Source: Lachnospiraceae bacterium UBA5899 (GTDB lineage: Bacteria; Bacillota; Clostridia; Lachnospirales; Lachnospiraceae). From it: 17,968 nucleotides of DNA. Numbering within the stretch: the first letter of the stretch is position 1; each line of letters begins with the position of its first letter. Made by a program: the position numbers and the translations under genes. Below the pieces are notes generated by a model, which was given only the letters and a program-made list of their open reading frames with translations, was not told the DNA's origin and searched no databases. Location of the stretch: contig DJEL01000006.1 in NCBI GenBank assembly GCA_002432425.1, forward strand, positions 1-17,968, written 5' to 3'. Shown here in pieces: positions 7,053 through 15,133 of the stretch.

Positions 7053-8508
7053 TCATTCTTTCCGCAAGGGTGCTGTCCGCTCCTTTTTCCATTCGCCACT
7101 GCCAGTTTTCTCCCAGAGTAGAAGGCGTATTGATACGCGCCTCACTGCCCAGTCCCAGATAATCCTGCATGGGAATGATGGCGGTATCCGCTACGGATGC
7201 AATCGCTGCACGGATAAATGCCCACTGCACTTCTTTTTTGCTGCGTCCTATCTGCAGGTAGGCATCCGCAAATTTTTTATCTTTTCTATGTAAGGTGCGG
7301 TACCAGCCGAGTGTGGTATCGTTGTCATGGGTTCCGGTGTAGACCACACAGTTATTATTGTAATGATGGGGCAGATATTCGCTGTCGTTGTCTGCATCAA
7401 ACGCAAACTGCAAAATCTTCATGCCGGGGTATCCGGTTCTTTTCACCAGACGCTTTACCCGTTTTGTTAAAAATCCCAAATCCTCCGCAATGACCTGTTT
7501 CTCTCCCAGAGTCTTTTTCATGGTGGCAAACAGTTCATAACCGGAACCGTCGCACCACTTGCCGTTTTCGGCGGTTTTGTCCCCGTAAGGAACCGACCAG
7601 TAGGCATCAAAGCCGCGGAAATGGTCAATGCGCACCACGTCATACAACGCAAAGCTGTGGGCAAGACGCTTCATCCACCAGTCAAAACCGGTTTTCTTAT
7701 GATATTCCCAATCATATAAAGGATTGCCCCAGAGCTGGCCCGTTGCGGAAAAAGCATCGGGCGGACAGCCTGCCACCGCTATCGGGTAGCCCTCTTCGTC
7801 TAACCGGAACAACTCCTTGTTACTCCAGGTGTCCGCGCTGTCAAACGCCACGTAAATGGGAATATCCCCTACAATTTCAATGCCTTTTTCGTTGGCATAG
7901 GCTTTGAGTTTCTCCCACTGGGTCAGAAACAGGAACTGTAAGAAGCTGTAAAATTCCACATCCTTTTCATACTTCTTTGCATACTTTTTCACGGCTTCCG
8001 GCTTTCTTACCCGGATGTCCTCTTCCCATTCCATGAAGCAGGCGCCTTTATGTGCATCCTTTACCGCCATAAAAAGAGCATAGTCGGCAAGCCATCCGGC
8101 ATTCTCTTTTTTGAAAGCAAGGTACTCCTTCTTTTCGCCGAAGGAATACCGGGAAAATGCCGTTTCATAGGCTTTCCGGAGCAGCGGATAACGGTTTTTG
8201 TATTGCTTTTCATAATTCACATAGGCTGCCGTATCCTGAAGGTCCGCTGCCTTGCATTCCTTTTCGGTAAGAAATCCTTCCTGTATCAGTGCTTCCAAAT
8301 CAATGTAATACGGATTTCCCGCAAAAGTGGAAAAGGACTGGTAGGGGGAATCCCCGTAGCCGGTAGGCCCTAAGGGAAGAATCTGCCAGAGCTTCTGTCC
8401 CGCCCGTGCTAAAAAATCCACAAATTCATATGCTTCTTTGGAAAAAGTTCCGATACCGTATGCTGACGGTAAACTTGCTATGGGCAACAATACACCGCTT
8501 CTTCTCAT
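7024..8508 (-). CDS. malQ: 4-alpha-glucanotransferase (amylomaltase, GH77)
   Basis: 494 aa, full length for bacterial GH77. It transfers alpha-1,4-glucan segments between maltodextrins, releasing glucose and longer chains that phosphorylase can use; cytosolic. It starts RRSGVLLPIASLPS, typical of the family. Catalytic features are VVRIDHFRGF with nucleophile D295, VIAEDLG with acid/base E342, and YTGTHDNDTT with H394-D395. The GDIPIYVAFDSADTW loop (214-228) and SPYQSFSTFAGNPYYI (54-69) are also intact. AGGAAAGGAAAG precedes the ATG. It lies 58 bp after the glycogen phosphorylase gene and is the last gene of that unit, a pairing common for glycogen/maltodextrin use. Confidence 0.96.
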   Translation of the reverse strand: MRRSGVLLPIASLPSAYGIGTFSKEAYEFVDFLARAGQKLWQILPLGPTGYGDSPYQSFSTFAGNPYYIDLEALIQEGFLTEKECKAADLQDTAAYVNYEKQYKNRYPLLRKAYETAFSRYSFGEKKEYLAFKKENAGWLADYALFMAVKDAHKGACFMEWEEDIRVRKPEAVKKYAKKYEKDVEFYSFLQFLFLTQWEKLKAYANEKGIEIVGDIPIYVAFDSADTWSNKELFRLDEEGYPIAVAGCPPDAFSATGQLWGNPLYDWEYHKKTGFDWWMKRLAHSFALYDVVRIDHFRGFDAYWSVPYGDKTAENGKWCDGSGYELFATMKKTLGEKQVIAEDLGFLTKRVKRLVKRTGYPGMKILQFAFDADNDSEYLPHHYNNNCVVYTGTHDNDTTLGWYRTLHRKDKKFADAYLQIGRSKKEVQWAFIRAAIASVADTAIIPMQDYLGLGSEARINTPSTLGENWQWRMEKGADSTLAERMKELNKLYAR

Positions 8509-8523
8509 AGGGCTTTCCTTTCC

Positions 8524-8559
8524 TGCCGTTTCACCGGCATCCGCCGCAGCCGAAGCTGC
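8524..8559 (-). promoter_or_regulatory. Two intercistronic hairpins between glgP and malQ
   Basis: On the minus strand GCAGC-UUCG-GCUGC (8559-8546) is a perfect 5-bp stem capped by a C(UUCG)G tetraloop. It is followed by UGCCG-GUGAAA-CGGCA (8539-8524), which ends just before the malQ ribosome site. There is no U tract, so these are more likely RNA-stability or translation elements than terminators. Confidence 0.45.
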
Positions 8560-8566
8560 TTTTGGC

Positions 8567-10837
8567 TTATTTTAACTTCCAGATATCTCTGTTGTATTCG
8601 GCAATGGTTCTGTCGGAGGAGAAAAATCCTGCTTTTGCAATGTTGTGCAGCATCATCTTCTTCCACTTATCCCTGTCTTCAAAGTCTGCCAGCATCTTAT
8701 CCTTGGTGGCAATATAATCCTCTAAATCCAGTAAGGTCATGAACCAGTCCTTGTTTAAGAGTTCCTTATACAGTCTCTGCAGGTTTTCCTTGTGACCGGT
8801 CTTCAGCGCCTTCTTGCCGACGATGAAATCTACGGCTTCCTTAATCACCGGACTCTTGTCATAGTAGTCCTTGGACTTGTAATCCGCCTTTTCATAGTGG
8901 GCAATCACTTCATCGGACTTGGCACCGAATATATAAATGTTGTCATCGCCTACCAGCTCATTGATTTCCACATTGGCGCCATCTGAGGTACCGAGCGTTA
9001 CCGCACCGTTTAACATAAACTTCATGTTGCCGGTACCGCTGGCTTCCTTGGATGCTAAAGAAATCTGCTCGGAAATATCACAGGCGGGAATCAGCTTCTC
9101 CGCATAGGTTACGTTGTAGTTTTCTACCATAACCACCTGCAGGTAGGGACTTACGTCCGGGTCCTTTGCAATAATGTCCTGCATTACCAGAATGAGATGG
9201 ATAATGTCCTTGGCAATGATGTATGCGGGTGCCGCCTTCGCTCCGAAGATGCAGGTGATGGGACGCACGGGCAGCTTGCCGGACTTGATTTCCAGGTATT
9301 TATGGATAATGTAAAGGGCATTCATCTGCTGACGTTTGTACTCATGCAGTCTCTTGACCTGAATATCGAATACAGAGTCTGGATTGATGGTAATTCCTTC
9401 TTTTTCTTTAATGTAAGCAGCCAGTTCGGCTTTCTTCTGCTTCTTAATCTGCTCTAAGGAGTTTAAGAATGCTTCGTTATTTTCCTGGGCAAGCAGTTTT
9501 TCCAGTTCGTCCGCATTCTTCTTAAAGCCGTCCCCAATGGTATCGGAAATAAGATCGGTCAGCTCCTCATTGCAGGAAAGCAGCCATCTTCTGAAGGTGA
9601 TGCCGTTGGTCTTGTTGTTGAATTTCTCCGGGTAAATCTCGTAGAAATGATGCAGCTCGGTTTCCTTTAAGATTTCGGTGTGGATAGCAGCCACGCCGTT
9701 TACGGAAAATCCGTAATGGATATCGATATGCGCCATATGTACGCGGCCGTCTTTGTCGATAATCTGTACCTTTTCGTCCTTGTATTTCAGCGCCACTCTT
9801 CTGCTCAGTTCCTTGATAATGGGAACGAGGGAAGGCACTACTTTCTGTAAATACTTAAGCGGCCATTTTTCCAGTGCTTCCGCCAGAATGGTATGGTTCG
9901 TGTAAGCACAGGTTTTGCTTACCACATCGATAGCTTCGGACATGGTGAAATCTTCTTCCAGCAAAAGGATACGAATCAGTTCGGGAATAACCATGGTCGG
10001 GTGGGTATCGTTAATCTGGATTACCGCATGGTCATACAACTTATGAAGGTCGTAGCCGTTTTCTTTCATTTCCTTAAGGATAAGGCGGGCGCCGTTGGAC
10101 ACCATGAAATACTGCTGGTAAATACGCAGCAGGTTGCCGGCTTCGTCAGAGTCATCCGGGTATAAGAACAGGGTCAGGTTCTTTTCAATATCCTCTTTGT
10201 CAAAATCAATGCCCTTCTTTACCAGCTTTTCATCCACGGTCTCTAAGTCAAACAGATGCAGTTTGTTGACACCGTTTTCATATCCCAGTACATCGATGTC
10301 GTACATTCTGGATTTCACGGTATGTTCGCCAAACTCCACTTCAAACGTCACATCCGTTTTACGCAGCCAGGAGTCCTTTTCAATCCAGTCATTCTTCTCG
10401 GCGTCCTGCAGCTTATCGGTAAATACCTGCTTAAAAAGACCAAAGTGGTAATTTAAGCCGATACCGGCACCGGGCAGTCCCAGCGTGGCAATGGAATCCA
10501 TAAAGCAGGCTGCCAGACGTCCCAGGCCCCCGTTTCCCAAAGAAGGTTCCGGTTCCACTTCCTCTACTGCTGCCATGGATTTACCGATGGACTGCAAAAT
10601 CTTTTTCACATCCGCATAGATGCCCAGATTGATCAGGTTGTTGGACAAAAGCTTGCCAATCAGGAATTCGGCAGAAATGTAGTAGACCTTTTTTTCGCCG
10701 GAAATAAGCGGTTTTTCCGCAATTTCGTCCTTGGTTAAATCAAGTAAGCTGTAATACAGTTCTTTTTCAGTACAACCTGCAAGGTCTTTGCCGTAAGATT
10801 TCTGTGTCAGTGCATTCCATTTTTCTTGTAAATCCAT
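8567..10837 (-). CDS. glgP: Glycogen/starch/maltodextrin phosphorylase (GT35)
   Basis: 756 aa with a short N-terminus, typical of bacterial GT35 enzymes that lack the eukaryotic control segment. It releases glucose-1-phosphate from non-reducing ends of alpha-1,4-glucans using phosphate and PLP; cytosolic. Conserved parts are SAEFLIGKLL (55-64), EPEPSLGNGGLGRLAACFMD (95-114), NDTHPT (276-281), TNHTILAEALEKWP (313-326), TFRRWL (414-419), the KRLHEYKRQ segment (495-503), and EASGTGNMKF with the PLP lysine K606. Near the end FFSSDRTIAEY matches the family C-terminal motif. A GGAGG lies 9 nt before the ATG. It follows the phosphofructokinase gene by 67 bp. The choice between glycogen and maltodextrin as main substrate is open. 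Confidence 0.96.
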   Translation of the reverse strand: MDLQEKWNALTQKSYGKDLAGCTEKELYYSLLDLTKDEIAEKPLISGEKKVYYISAEFLIGKLLSNNLINLGIYADVKKILQSIGKSMAAVEEVEPEPSLGNGGLGRLAACFMDSIATLGLPGAGIGLNYHFGLFKQVFTDKLQDAEKNDWIEKDSWLRKTDVTFEVEFGEHTVKSRMYDIDVLGYENGVNKLHLFDLETVDEKLVKKGIDFDKEDIEKNLTLFLYPDDSDEAGNLLRIYQQYFMVSNGARLILKEMKENGYDLHKLYDHAVIQINDTHPTMVIPELIRILLLEEDFTMSEAIDVVSKTCAYTNHTILAEALEKWPLKYLQKVVPSLVPIIKELSRRVALKYKDEKVQIIDKDGRVHMAHIDIHYGFSVNGVAAIHTEILKETELHHFYEIYPEKFNNKTNGITFRRWLLSCNEELTDLISDTIGDGFKKNADELEKLLAQENNEAFLNSLEQIKKQKKAELAAYIKEKEGITINPDSVFDIQVKRLHEYKRQQMNALYIIHKYLEIKSGKLPVRPITCIFGAKAAPAYIIAKDIIHLILVMQDIIAKDPDVSPYLQVVMVENYNVTYAEKLIPACDISEQISLASKEASGTGNMKFMLNGAVTLGTSDGANVEINELVGDDNIYIFGAKSDEVIAHYEKADYKSKDYYDKSPVIKEAVDFIVGKKALKTGHKENLQRLYKELLNKDWFMTLLDLEDYIATKDKMLADFEDRDKWKKMMLHNIAKAGFFSSDRTIAEYNRDIWKLK

Positions 10838-10872
10838 GAAAATATCCTCCGTTTTCCCTCATTTTTATCTAT

Positions 10873-10886
10873 GGCAGCTTCCTGCC
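10873..10886 (-). promoter_or_regulatory. Intercistronic hairpin upstream of glgP
   Basis: Minus strand GGCAG-GAAG-CTGCC, a perfect 5-bp stem with a 4-nt loop, in the 67-bp gap between the phosphofructokinase and phosphorylase genes. It has no U tract. It is similar in size to the hairpins before malQ. Confidence 0.35.
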
Positions 10887-10904
10887 GTTATTATGTTCTA
10901 TTCC

Positions 10905-12137
10905 TTATTTCCGTATCAGATGCTTGGGCACGCCGTTTTCATAAATGGGGAACAGTTCTCCCATGATAAGCGGCCTTGCATATACCAGATACTCCTCTGT
11001 GATGCTGCAGCCGTCCGCGCCGATCCATTCTTTCGGCACATCCTTTTCGATATTGGCAATGGCATGAATATCGGAAATATCCGTGCCGCAGCTGTATACT
11101 TCCCCCTCCGGTCTGGTGAAAATAATCATCTTGCCGCTCAGTCCCTGTTCGCTGGCCGCAAATGCCGCTTCGCCCGCCATGAAGGCTTCGTTGATATCTG
11201 TCAGGGATGCCATATGGGAAGCAGCTCTCTGCAGGGTGGAAAGTTCCACCGCTCTTGCCTTGTAGCCCAGTCTGCTCTGGATAAGGCCCGCCAGATACAC
11301 ACCGCAGCCGGAAAGCTGTTTGTGGCCGAATACATCCACTCTGTCATTGCCGTGGCTGTCGATTTCACAGATAAATTTGCCGTTTGCCAGATGGATTCCT
11401 TCGGAAACCGCAATGACAATGGATTTCTTTTTTGAGGCCAGTTCTTTTACTTTTTCTAAGAAAGCATCAATATCAAAGTCCACCTCCGGCAGATAAATGG
11501 CATCCACGCCTTCGCAGGAGCTGTCCTTTGCCAGAGCGGAAGCCGCCGTCAGCCAGCCGGCATTTCTGCCCATGATTTCCGCCACTAAAATAGAGGTGCG
11601 GTAATCTCCGTAAACCGCATTGTCGCGGATGATTTCCTTTAAGGAAGTGGCAATGTATTTTGCCGCAGAACCATAGCCGGGGCAATGGTCGGTAATGGGA
11701 AGGTCGTTGTCAATGGTCTTGGGAACACCGATAAAACGCTGCTTCTTGCCATGCATGGAAGCATAGTCGGAAAGCATTTTCACGGTGTCCATGGAATCGT
11801 TTCCTCCTATATAAAAGAGGCATTCGATGTCATGCTGTTCCATTCTCTCAAATACTTTTTCATAAGTTTCTTCATTTCCCGTAAGGGGCGGCATTTTATA
11901 ACGACAGGACCCTAAAAATGCGGCAGGTGTCCTTTTTAAGAGCTCAATGCCTTCATCGTCGGAAAGGTACTCGTCCATATCCAGTATCTTGTCTTCCATG
12001 AATCCCTGTATACCGTAAATCATACCGTATATCTTTTTTACGCCTGCTGCCTTGGCTGCCTTATAAATGCCCGCTGCCGATGAGTTAATTACGGCTGTGG
12101 GACCGCCGGACTGCCCGATAATAATGTTTCCTGTCAT
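10905..12137 (-). CDS. pfp: Pyrophosphate-dependent 6-phosphofructokinase
   Basis: 410 aa from the ATG at 12137, which fits the family N-terminus (MTGNIIIGQSGGPTAVIN). The open frame extends to 12215, but those residues lie inside the preceding gene, and I reject them. It interconverts fructose-6-P and fructose-1,6-bisP in glycolysis. Two residues decide the phosphoryl donor. The E. coli PfkA GGDGS motif reads GGNDS here, with Asp114 at the Gly104 position, and PKTIDND has Lys140 at the Gly124 position. Both are the known marks of PPi-using enzymes. D143 in TIDND is the catalytic base and MGRNAGW the substrate motif. The start overlaps the yfhO-like stop by 4 nt (ATGA), so translation is coupled. 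The gene symbol follows the PPi inference. Confidence 0.93.
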   Translation of the reverse strand: MTGNIIIGQSGGPTAVINSSAAGIYKAAKAAGVKKIYGMIYGIQGFMEDKILDMDEYLSDDEGIELLKRTPAAFLGSCRYKMPPLTGNEETYEKVFERMEQHDIECLFYIGGNDSMDTVKMLSDYASMHGKKQRFIGVPKTIDNDLPITDHCPGYGSAAKYIATSLKEIIRDNAVYGDYRTSILVAEIMGRNAGWLTAASALAKDSSCEGVDAIYLPEVDFDIDAFLEKVKELASKKKSIVIAVSEGIHLANGKFICEIDSHGNDRVDVFGHKQLSGCGVYLAGLIQSRLGYKARAVELSTLQRAASHMASLTDINEAFMAGEAAFAASEQGLSGKMIIFTRPEGEVYSCGTDISDIHAIANIEKDVPKEWIGADGCSITEEYLVYARPLIMGELFPIYENGVPKHLIRK

Positions 12138-14722
12138 TTTTCTTTTCCCTTCTTTTTTGCGGAATTTCTTCCATAAATAAGTATATACAGTAAAACGCCA
12201 GCCGCGCTGAGACAAAGTCCCGCTTTTAACCCGGGTACTTTATACACAAGACGTATTTCATGGATGTTTTTAACATCCTGCATGTCGCCGTTATCCCCGG
12301 CGTTTCCGTTCACCGGTACTGCCAGTAATCCGTCCGCAAGCAGTGCGTAATCTGTCCTTTCTCCGTCAACCCATACCTGAAATCCCTGTTCCGCCGGAAT
12401 GCTGAAGCAGACGTAACCGCTTCCCTCTGCCGTAACGCTGCCGCTCATGGCATCCGCATTCTGACATTCCACGGTAAACTCCCGTGCGGAAAGAATGTCC
12501 ATTACCTCCTCAAAGGCTTCCTTCTGCATACGGTAGGGCCGTATCCATATTTTTTCTCCGTCCTCTTTGAGGGCGGTGTCCTCTTTGAGGGCGGTGTCCT
12601 CGGAGTGGACGGTAAAACTGTCCCCTTTTTCAAAATACCCCAGACGAAGCAGATACTCGTCGCTGACCTTCTTTAACTCCCTTTCTTCTCCTTTATAAGA
12701 AAGGAAAACCCTGCCCTCCGGTTCTGCGGAAACAAGTGCGTACAGATACCCGTCTTCTTTTACGGCAACGGTAAAGGAGTCTTCCTTCTGCTCCGTAATT
12801 TCCTCATTGATGACCTTGAACAGGGACTGCTCCACTCCCAGCTCTCTTGCGAGGGCATTCTGAATGGCAAAGGCGCTGCTGTTGCTTTCCGTAAGTATAG
12901 TGCTCCATCTGTCAAATTCCTTCTCCGTCAGGAAAAATCCCGGACCGAGCGAATAATTCTGCCGGCAGACATAAAAATCCTCCGTTTCCCCTATCTTCGT
13001 ATAAAGAAACGTGTCCGGCTCCTCCACATCCATTAAAAGATACCGCAGTCCCAGAATACTTTCCGCAAAAGGCGTGGCGCCTTTATAGTGGTAAGTAACC
13101 TTGCTGCCGCCCATTCCCAGTTTATCATAAATCCACCGGATGTGGCTGTTAGTGGTGGAAGAAAAAACGGACAGGGACGAAAATCCCGACAGGGCGCCGT
13201 CGTTTTTTGTCATCTGGTTCAGATTGTCCATCCGGTAAAAGGGAAGTCCCGGGTCCGCCTCCTCTATCATGGCAACAATACTCTCGTATTCCTTCTGCCT
13301 GTTCAGGTAATAATTACGGCCGACAGGCTCCACACTGGTATATGCCATGTTCAGTACCGCTTCGGTACAGACCAAAAGCAGTATAGCCCAGTTTGCAATC
13401 TTTTTCCAGCCTTTTTTCTGATAGAATACGGCAAAAACAACACATAAAACCAAATATCCGGCTAAAAATATCCATGCCGAAGTCATGACTTCCACGGTCA
13501 ATCCGTCCGTTGTTACGAAAATGCCGCATGCCGCCAGCAGGGCAAGCCCCGTCAGAATACCGGCAACCGTCTGCCACCTGCCGTTTTCCTTCTGCTTAAG
13601 CGTCACCTCGCAGCACATGGTAAGTATCATCAGAATATACAGGAATGACTGTCTTGCCGGCAGGGAATTGGGATAATTAAATCCGTGCCAGATATAGTTC
13701 AGCAGATTGACCGAATAACTCAATAAAAATACGGTAAGCAGGATAACGTACCCGATTTTCTTTTTCGGGCTTATTTTTTTGTGCCAGATATACATAGGCA
13801 CCAGAAGAAACACACATACCCCGCAGTAAAGATTGGGCCAGTGGTCCAGCCCTCTCTCCGTCTGCAGCATGGGCACATGCCTTGCTATCATGGAAAGAGC
13901 GTCAAAATAGACCTCGATTTTTTTCGGAAAGGAAAAGTCATGAAAACCGGTGGTCTGCATGGCAAAGAAAAGCGGCACTAAAAGCACCCCCGCCATGGCT
14001 CCCGCCAAAAGCGAACTTACGGCAAAATGAAGCACCGATTTGCACTTATCCTTAAATTTCAGACCGTTGGTGAAAAGCTCCATCAGAAAATAGAGTACTA
14101 AAAATACACAGAGAATAATAGACAGGTAATAGTTCGTAAAAATGCAGGCGGTAAGACTCAGAATATAGCGCCGGCAGCGATGGCTCCGCACCAGTTCTTC
14201 CAGTCCCAAAATCACAATGGGAGCAAGCAGCAGGCAATCCAGCCACATGTGGTTCCAGTTGTATGCCGCCACATAGCCGGACATGGCGTAAAATATGGCA
14301 AAATAAGTGATGCGGATGTCCTTTGTGTCAAAATGCTTTGACAGATAATAGGACATGGTAAAACCGCACAGACCGATTTTTAAGACAATGAGATAGGTCA
14401 TGTAATCCACTAAAAAGGCTTTGGGTACAAAATAGCAAAGCCAGTACACCGGGCTTGCCAGATAATATGCATAAATGGCGGTAAAATTGGTCCCCAGTCC
14501 GATACGGAAGGTATAGACCAGGCTTTCCCCGCTGTGCAGCTTTTTCCAGAACTCCGTCAGGAAAGGCACATACTGGTGATACATATCGGAATACATGAAA
14601 CTGTTTTCCCCGAAGGGATAAATCCCCCGGTATATAAAAATGCCCAGAAGCAGCAGAATGGGCAGACCAAAGGACAGGAAATACACAGTATTTTCTTTTT
14701 TCAAAATTTTCTTCTGTTTCAT
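12134..14722 (-). CDS. YfhO family multi-spanning membrane protein
   Basis: 862 aa from the ATG at 14722 (MKQKKILKKEN). The open frame runs to 14791, but that ATG lies in the -35 box of the likely promoter, so 14722, with its GAGG ribosome site, is preferred. The N-terminal two thirds holds about a dozen transmembrane helices, beginning VYFLSFGLPILLLLGIFIY, with loop motif YSDMYHQYVPFLTEFW and a positive-inside pattern. A large soluble part (about residues 480-820) and a last helix near the C-terminus (GLCLSAAGVLLYILIYG) follow. This is the layout of the YfhO family (GT-C-like), where the B. subtilis member is linked to lipoteichoic acid glycosylation; the substrate here is unknown. An 18-bp tandem duplication lies at 12561-12596. 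Its stop overlaps the phosphofructokinase start by 4 nt. Confidence 0.85.
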   Translation of the reverse strand: MKQKKILKKENTVYFLSFGLPILLLLGIFIYRGIYPFGENSFMYSDMYHQYVPFLTEFWKKLHSGESLVYTFRIGLGTNFTAIYAYYLASPVYWLCYFVPKAFLVDYMTYLIVLKIGLCGFTMSYYLSKHFDTKDIRITYFAIFYAMSGYVAAYNWNHMWLDCLLLAPIVILGLEELVRSHRCRRYILSLTACIFTNYYLSIILCVFLVLYFLMELFTNGLKFKDKCKSVLHFAVSSLLAGAMAGVLLVPLFFAMQTTGFHDFSFPKKIEVYFDALSMIARHVPMLQTERGLDHWPNLYCGVCVFLLVPMYIWHKKISPKKKIGYVILLTVFLLSYSVNLLNYIWHGFNYPNSLPARQSFLYILMILTMCCEVTLKQKENGRWQTVAGILTGLALLAACGIFVTTDGLTVEVMTSAWIFLAGYLVLCVVFAVFYQKKGWKKIANWAILLLVCTEAVLNMAYTSVEPVGRNYYLNRQKEYESIVAMIEEADPGLPFYRMDNLNQMTKNDGALSGFSSLSVFSSTTNSHIRWIYDKLGMGGSKVTYHYKGATPFAESILGLRYLLMDVEEPDTFLYTKIGETEDFYVCRQNYSLGPGFFLTEKEFDRWSTILTESNSSAFAIQNALARELGVEQSLFKVINEEITEQKEDSFTVAVKEDGYLYALVSAEPEGRVFLSYKGEERELKKVSDEYLLRLGYFEKGDSFTVHSEDTALKEDTALKEDGEKIWIRPYRMQKEAFEEVMDILSAREFTVECQNADAMSGSVTAEGSGYVCFSIPAEQGFQVWVDGERTDYALLADGLLAVPVNGNAGDNGDMQDVKNIHEIRLVYKVPGLKAGLCLSAAGVLLYILIYGRNSAKKKGKEK
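12561..12601 (-). repeat. 18-bp tandem repeat inside the yfhO-like gene
   Basis: The 18-bp unit TCCTCTTTGAGGGCGGTG (plus strand) occurs twice in direct succession (12561-12578, 12579-12596), followed by five more matching bases. It keeps the frame and encodes TALKED twice in the outer soluble part of the protein. Confidence 0.9.
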
Positions 14723-14762
14723 AATCCTCGTCCCCTTTCCGCATTTTGCCGGACACCCTATA

Positions 14763-14791
14763 AGTATACCCATTTTCGGCTTTTCTTGCAA
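14763..14791 (-). promoter_or_regulatory. Promoter of the yfhO-pfp-glgP-malQ unit
   Basis: Minus strand TTGCAA (14786-14791), 17-bp spacer, TATACT (14763-14768), about 40 bp before the ATG at 14722. No other strong promoter was found inside the unit, and the gaps (overlap, 67 bp, 58 bp) allow co-transcription. Confidence 0.6.
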
Positions 14792-14830
14792 CGTTATTTC
14801 TTGACACTCCCGCGCTAAAATATCGTATGA

Positions 14831-14880
14831 TAAAAAACTCAGAAGAGCGCGTGAAAAAGATGCATTTCCTTTTCACGCGC
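14831..14880 (-). terminator. Terminator after tRNA-Leu (possibly bidirectional)
   Basis: GCGCGTGAAAA (14847-14857) pairs with TTTTCACGCGC (14870-14880). On the minus strand the stem follows the tRNA-Leu 3' end by about 10 nt and is followed by TCTTCTGAGTTTTTT. On the plus strand it is followed by CCTTTTT, so it could also stop plus-strand transcription. Confidence 0.8.
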
Positions 14881-14889
14881 CCTTTTTCA

Positions 14890-14969
14890 TGCGGATAACA
14901 GGACTTGAACCTGCACCCTCTCGGAATAGAACCTAAATCTATCGTGTCTGCCAATTCCACCATATCCGC
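14890..14969 (-). tRNA. tRNA-Leu (anticodon UAG)
   Basis: Minus strand, 80 nt including the discriminator A. The acceptor strands GCGGATA and TATCCGC are fully complementary. The anticodon arm ATAGA-TTTAGGT-TCTAT gives anticodon UAG (CUN leucine codons). A longer variable region and a T arm with GGTTCAAGTCC complete a class II tRNA. The 3' CCA is not encoded. It has its own promoter and terminator. Confidence 0.95.
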
Positions 14970-14988
14970 ATATCAAACATACTTAATT

Positions 14989-15018
14989 AGTATACGCAAA
15001 GGACATAAGATTTGTCAA
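14989..15018 (-). promoter_or_regulatory. Promoter of tRNA-Leu
   Basis: Minus strand perfect TTGACA (15013-15018), 18-bp spacer, TATACT (14989-14994), about 20 bp before the tRNA 5' end. Confidence 0.75.
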
Positions 15019-15034
15019 TATCCAAATATTCCTC

Positions 15035-15063
15035 TTGCATTTTTGCGCTTCCTGTCCCATAAT
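15035..15063 (+). promoter_or_regulatory. Promoter of the MATE transporter gene
   Basis: TTGCAT (15035-15040), 17-bp spacer, CATAAT (15058-15063). It lies back to back with the tRNA-Leu promoter (the two -35 boxes are 16 bp apart) and about 70 bp before the start codon. Confidence 0.5.
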
Positions 15064-15133
15064 AATGCTGTTTTACTTATAGATTAGAAATTAAATTTGC
15101 TTCGCAAAATCTACAGAAAGGCAGGAACTCCCC

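Noticed and set aside
12138..12215. Longer N-terminus for the phosphofructokinase
   Set aside because: The extra 26 residues are encoded within the yfhO-like gene and do not fit the family; the ATG at 12137 gives the normal N-terminus.
14723..14791. Longer N-terminus for the yfhO-like protein
   Set aside because: That ATG overlaps the -35 box of the likely promoter; 14722 has a ribosome site and gives a typical basic start before helix 1.
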